Below, piece by piece: positions 62,379 through 64,000 of a stretch of DNA of 64,000 nucleotides. How positions within the stretch are numbered: position 1 is the first letter of the stretch; each line of letters starts with the position of its first letter. Under the pieces are notes generated by a model. It was not told where the DNA came from, ran no database searches, and saw nothing but the letters and a program-made list of their open reading frames with translations. Made by a program: the position numbers and the translations under genes. The stretch is from Flavobacterium psychroterrae (GTDB lineage: Bacteria; Bacteroidota; Bacteroidia; Flavobacteriales; Flavobacteriaceae), in contig NZ_JAGYVZ010000003.1 in assembly GCF_018380615.1 (NCBI RefSeq), positions 309,200 to 373,199 of the forward strand. Reading direction: 5' to 3'.

Positions 62379-62510
62379 AAATATAAAAAATTACAAATTT
62401 AATAATTATTTTCTTATAATATTATTTGGTAATACAGTTTTTAAAACTTTATCTATCGACACAACTTTGTGAACTTATTGTCGGCAATTATACATTTAGA
62501 TATTTTCTTC

Positions 62511-62550
62511 TTTCCTTTGCGAAAAAACTTAGCGAACTCCGCGTTAAAAA
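62511..62550. repeat. GCAAAGTTCGC repeat, copy 2 (inverted)
   Basis: TTTCCTTTGCGAAAAAACTT then AGCGAACTCCGCGTTAAAAA, the reverse complement of the repeat at 61917-61957 with a few changes. Confidence 0.7.
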
Positions 62551-62582
62551 ACTCATGATTCATCCTTCCAATAAAATTATTT

Positions 62583-62614
62583 TTGTAAAATTCACTTCTG
62601 TTTTCTTACATTTG
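62583..62614 (+). promoter_or_regulatory. Promoter of plsC, apparently leaderless
   Basis: TTG (62583-62585), 21 bases, TACATTTG (62607-62614). The ATG begins 5 bases later, so the expected transcription start falls at or next to the start codon. Confidence 0.6.
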
Positions 62615-62619
62615 GAACC

Positions 62620-63378
62620 ATGAAAGGATTAAAGATTATTTTTTGGGTTTTATGGCGTATATGGTTCTATATTTTAATGGCCATTCCGATATTGATTATG
62701 CTGCCGTTTTTACTGATTTCAATTATCTCGGAAAGCGGATATCCCTATTTCTTTAAAATGGCCCGCATTTGGGCTAAATTTATCCTTTTCGGGATGGGTT
62801 TCTATTATAAAGTCGAACGCCAACAAAAGTTAATCAAAAACACCAGCTATATGATTGTGGCAAATCACACTTCAATGACAGATATTATGCTGATGTTGGC
62901 TGTGGTTCGTAATCCTTTTGTATTTGTTGGGAAAAAAGAACTCTCGAAGATTCCCTTGTTTGGTTTTTTCTATAAACGAACTTGTATTTTAGTAGACAGG
63001 AATTCTTCAAGAAGTAAAAATGAAGTTTTTAAGATGGCACAAGACAGATTACATCAAGGACTTAGCATTTGTATTTTTCCTGAAGGCGGAGTTCCTGATG
63101 ATGAAACAATTTTGCTGGATGAGTTCAAAGATGGTGCTTTTCGTTTGGCGATCGATCATCAAATTCCAATTGTACCAATAGTATTTGCCGATAATAAAGA
63201 AAGATTTTCATATACTTTTTTAAGCGGAAGTCCTGGTAAAATGCGAATAAAAATCCTGCCGTTTATAGAAACAAAAGGATTAACGATCGAAAATAGAAAA
63301 TCTCTGCGTGATGAAGTTAGACAATTGGTTTACAGAGGATTGCTAGAATTTAAAAAGAAGAAGAATCAAAATATATAA
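62620..63378 (+). CDS. plsC: 1-acyl-sn-glycerol-3-phosphate acyltransferase
   Basis: Adds the second acyl chain to lysophosphatidic acid in phospholipid synthesis, at the inner membrane. The 252-residue protein has N-terminal membrane segments (about 4-40), the catalytic NHTSMTD (about 82-88, the NHx4D motif), GKKELSKIPLFGFFY, VDRNSSRSK and the FPEGG motif (about 154-158), then IVPIVFAD. All four acyltransferase blocks are present. No operon partner. Confidence 0.92.
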   Translation: MKGLKIIFWVLWRIWFYILMAIPILIMLPFLLISIISESGYPYFFKMARIWAKFILFGMGFYYKVERQQKLIKNTSYMIVANHTSMTDIMLMLAVVRNPFVFVGKKELSKIPLFGFFYKRTCILVDRNSSRSKNEVFKMAQDRLHQGLSICIFPEGGVPDDETILLDEFKDGAFRLAIDHQIPIVPIVFADNKERFSYTFLSGSPGKMRIKILPFIETKGLTIENRKSLRDEVRQLVYRGLLEFKKKKNQNI

Positions 63379-63383
63379 AATTA

Positions 63384-63424
63384 TAAAACCCGACAACTTA
63401 TTAAAGCTGTCGGGTTTTCTTTTG
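63384..63424 (+). terminator. Terminator after plsC
   Basis: AAAACCCGACA and TGTCGGGTTTT with an 11-base loop, followed by CTTTT. Confidence 0.9.
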
Positions 63425-63873
63425 AATTAAAATTCCCCAGTTTATATTCAAAAAATACTATCGATGTATGATTTTTTCTGAAATAAAACGCAATACCTTC
63501 TTTAATCTCAATTTGGTTTTCCTACGATTTTTACTGTACAACACTTCTATCTTCTCTTTCATGGCTAAAAATATTTATGGTTGATAATAAAGAGTTTATA
63601 TTAAAACTCAAGTTAATGTCATAATAGTATAGAGAGCTAAAAATTAAAAAGGTTGCGTGAATAGTTAAAAATTTTTAAAAAAGAATAAAAAACCCGTTAG
63701 CACCAAAAAACTAACGGATTTTTATCGAACAAACAACCAAATTTATTCTAAAAAAAACCTTCGAAATGCCGTATTTATAATACCAACAAATCTCTTGTCT
63801 TCTTAGTAGATGATGATATTTAGAAATGGTTGCGTCATGTTTATCATTATTTTAAATAAAAAAACCCGAAGAT
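63425..63873. other. Geneless stretch before the insertion sequence
   Basis: About 450 bases of AT-rich DNA with no supported gene. It holds a second terminator-like hairpin at 63690-63724 (AACCCGTTAG / CTAACGG with T-run) and, at the right end, AAAAAAACCCGAAGAT, which looks like the left half of a hairpin interrupted by the insertion sequence. A 34-codon minus-strand frame (63458-63562) is not supported. Confidence 0.5.
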
Positions 63874-64000
63874 TGGACTGCACCCAAAAGTTTAGACGAA
63901 TTTATAATTAAATTTGATAATAATGAGCTCGATATTGTATCGGGCTCATTCCTTTTAGATTAAGTTTTATTCGATCATTATTATAATAGTCTATATATTC
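63874..64000. mobile_element. IS3-family insertion sequence, end
   Basis: A terminal repeat TGGACTGCACCCAAAAGTTT then AGAC (63874-63897) is followed by the 3' end of a transposase gene on the minus strand. TGGACTG...AAAAGTTTAGAC is the end type of IS150-like IS3 elements. The element continues past the window edge. Confidence 0.85.
63908..64000 (-). CDS. IS3-family transposase OrfB, C-terminal end
   Basis: Thirty codons and a stop (63908-63910) reading YIDYYNNDRIKLNLKGMSP then QYRAHYYQI. This is the standard C-terminus of IS3-family OrfB integrases (YNxxRxxxxLxxxSPxxYR). The rest, with the DDE catalytic residues, lies beyond the right edge. Intact or not cannot be judged from here. Confidence 0.88.
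   Translation of the reverse strand, partial: EYIDYYNNDRIKLNLKGMSPIQYRAHYYQI

Noticed and set aside
63458..63562. 34-residue basic minus-strand frame (MKEKIEVLYSKNRRKTK)
   Set aside because: Too short, no ribosome-binding or promoter signal seen, and AT-rich context gives such frames by chance.

Overview
The window is AT-rich chromosomal DNA from a Bacteroidota bacterium, almost certainly a Flavobacterium. The evidence is a type IX secretion (T9SS) lipoprotein of the PorW/SprE kind, a secreted glycosidase with a T9SS C-terminal sorting domain, an extended periplasmic N-terminus on the ATP synthase a subunit, HU-CCDC81/SPOR, Tex, GH3 and DUF4175 proteins typical of Flavobacteriaceae, and promoters of the Bacteroidota TTG-N17..21-TAnnTTTG type. 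No prophage, rRNA operon or CRISPR array is present. It reads as core genome with small accessory insertions.

Layout. 1-6.3 kb (minus strand): a gliding/T9SS lipoprotein, a bactofilin, AtpZ, a small membrane protein and atpB-E-F-H; atpH runs off the left edge. 6.4-9.8 kb: an ABC exporter pair and a flavin/2Fe-2S reductase. 10-15.9 kb: a GT9 glycosyltransferase, DUF4254, upp, DUF6427, DUF6341 and purD. 16-21.5 kb: a polysaccharide patch (CapK-like ligase, UDP-GlcNAc 2-epimerase, GT4, UDP-glucuronate decarboxylase) interrupted by an ORF6N cassette rich in palindromes. 21.6-31.7 kb: DUF6909, a GH3-family protein, tatA, a GH8 glycosidase, tex, rpiB. 31.7-32.5 kb: a geneless AT-rich stretch where prevailing gene direction switches from minus to plus. 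32.9-45.7 kb: rnr, LysE exporter, tRNA-Cys with a tandem array of tRNA 3' fragments, a toxin-antitoxin pair, folB, glnS, a YtxH/holin-like envelope operon, an SPFH protein and gltX. 45.9-52.3 kb: DUF4175, ybeY and mnmG, embedded in a cluster of eleven parS-like sites. 52.4-63.4 kb: a methyltransferase, OmpH-like lipoprotein, Pif1-like helicase, HU/SPOR protein, dprA, trpS, GxxExxY and plsC. The right end enters an IS3-family insertion sequence.

How it fits together. The parS cluster around mnmG, the divergent gene orientation about 32 kb and the long AT-rich gap suggest that the window lies near the chromosome origin. ParA/ParB themselves are not in the window. The most unusual items are (1) the parS cluster, one site of which encodes the last residues of YbeY; (2) four truncated tRNA-Cys 3' ends, each followed by a terminator-like hairpin, in tandem behind the intact tRNA gene; and (3) an ORF6N gene with five hairpins of shared core but covarying stems, inserted between a CapK-like gene and a decayed second CapK C-terminus.
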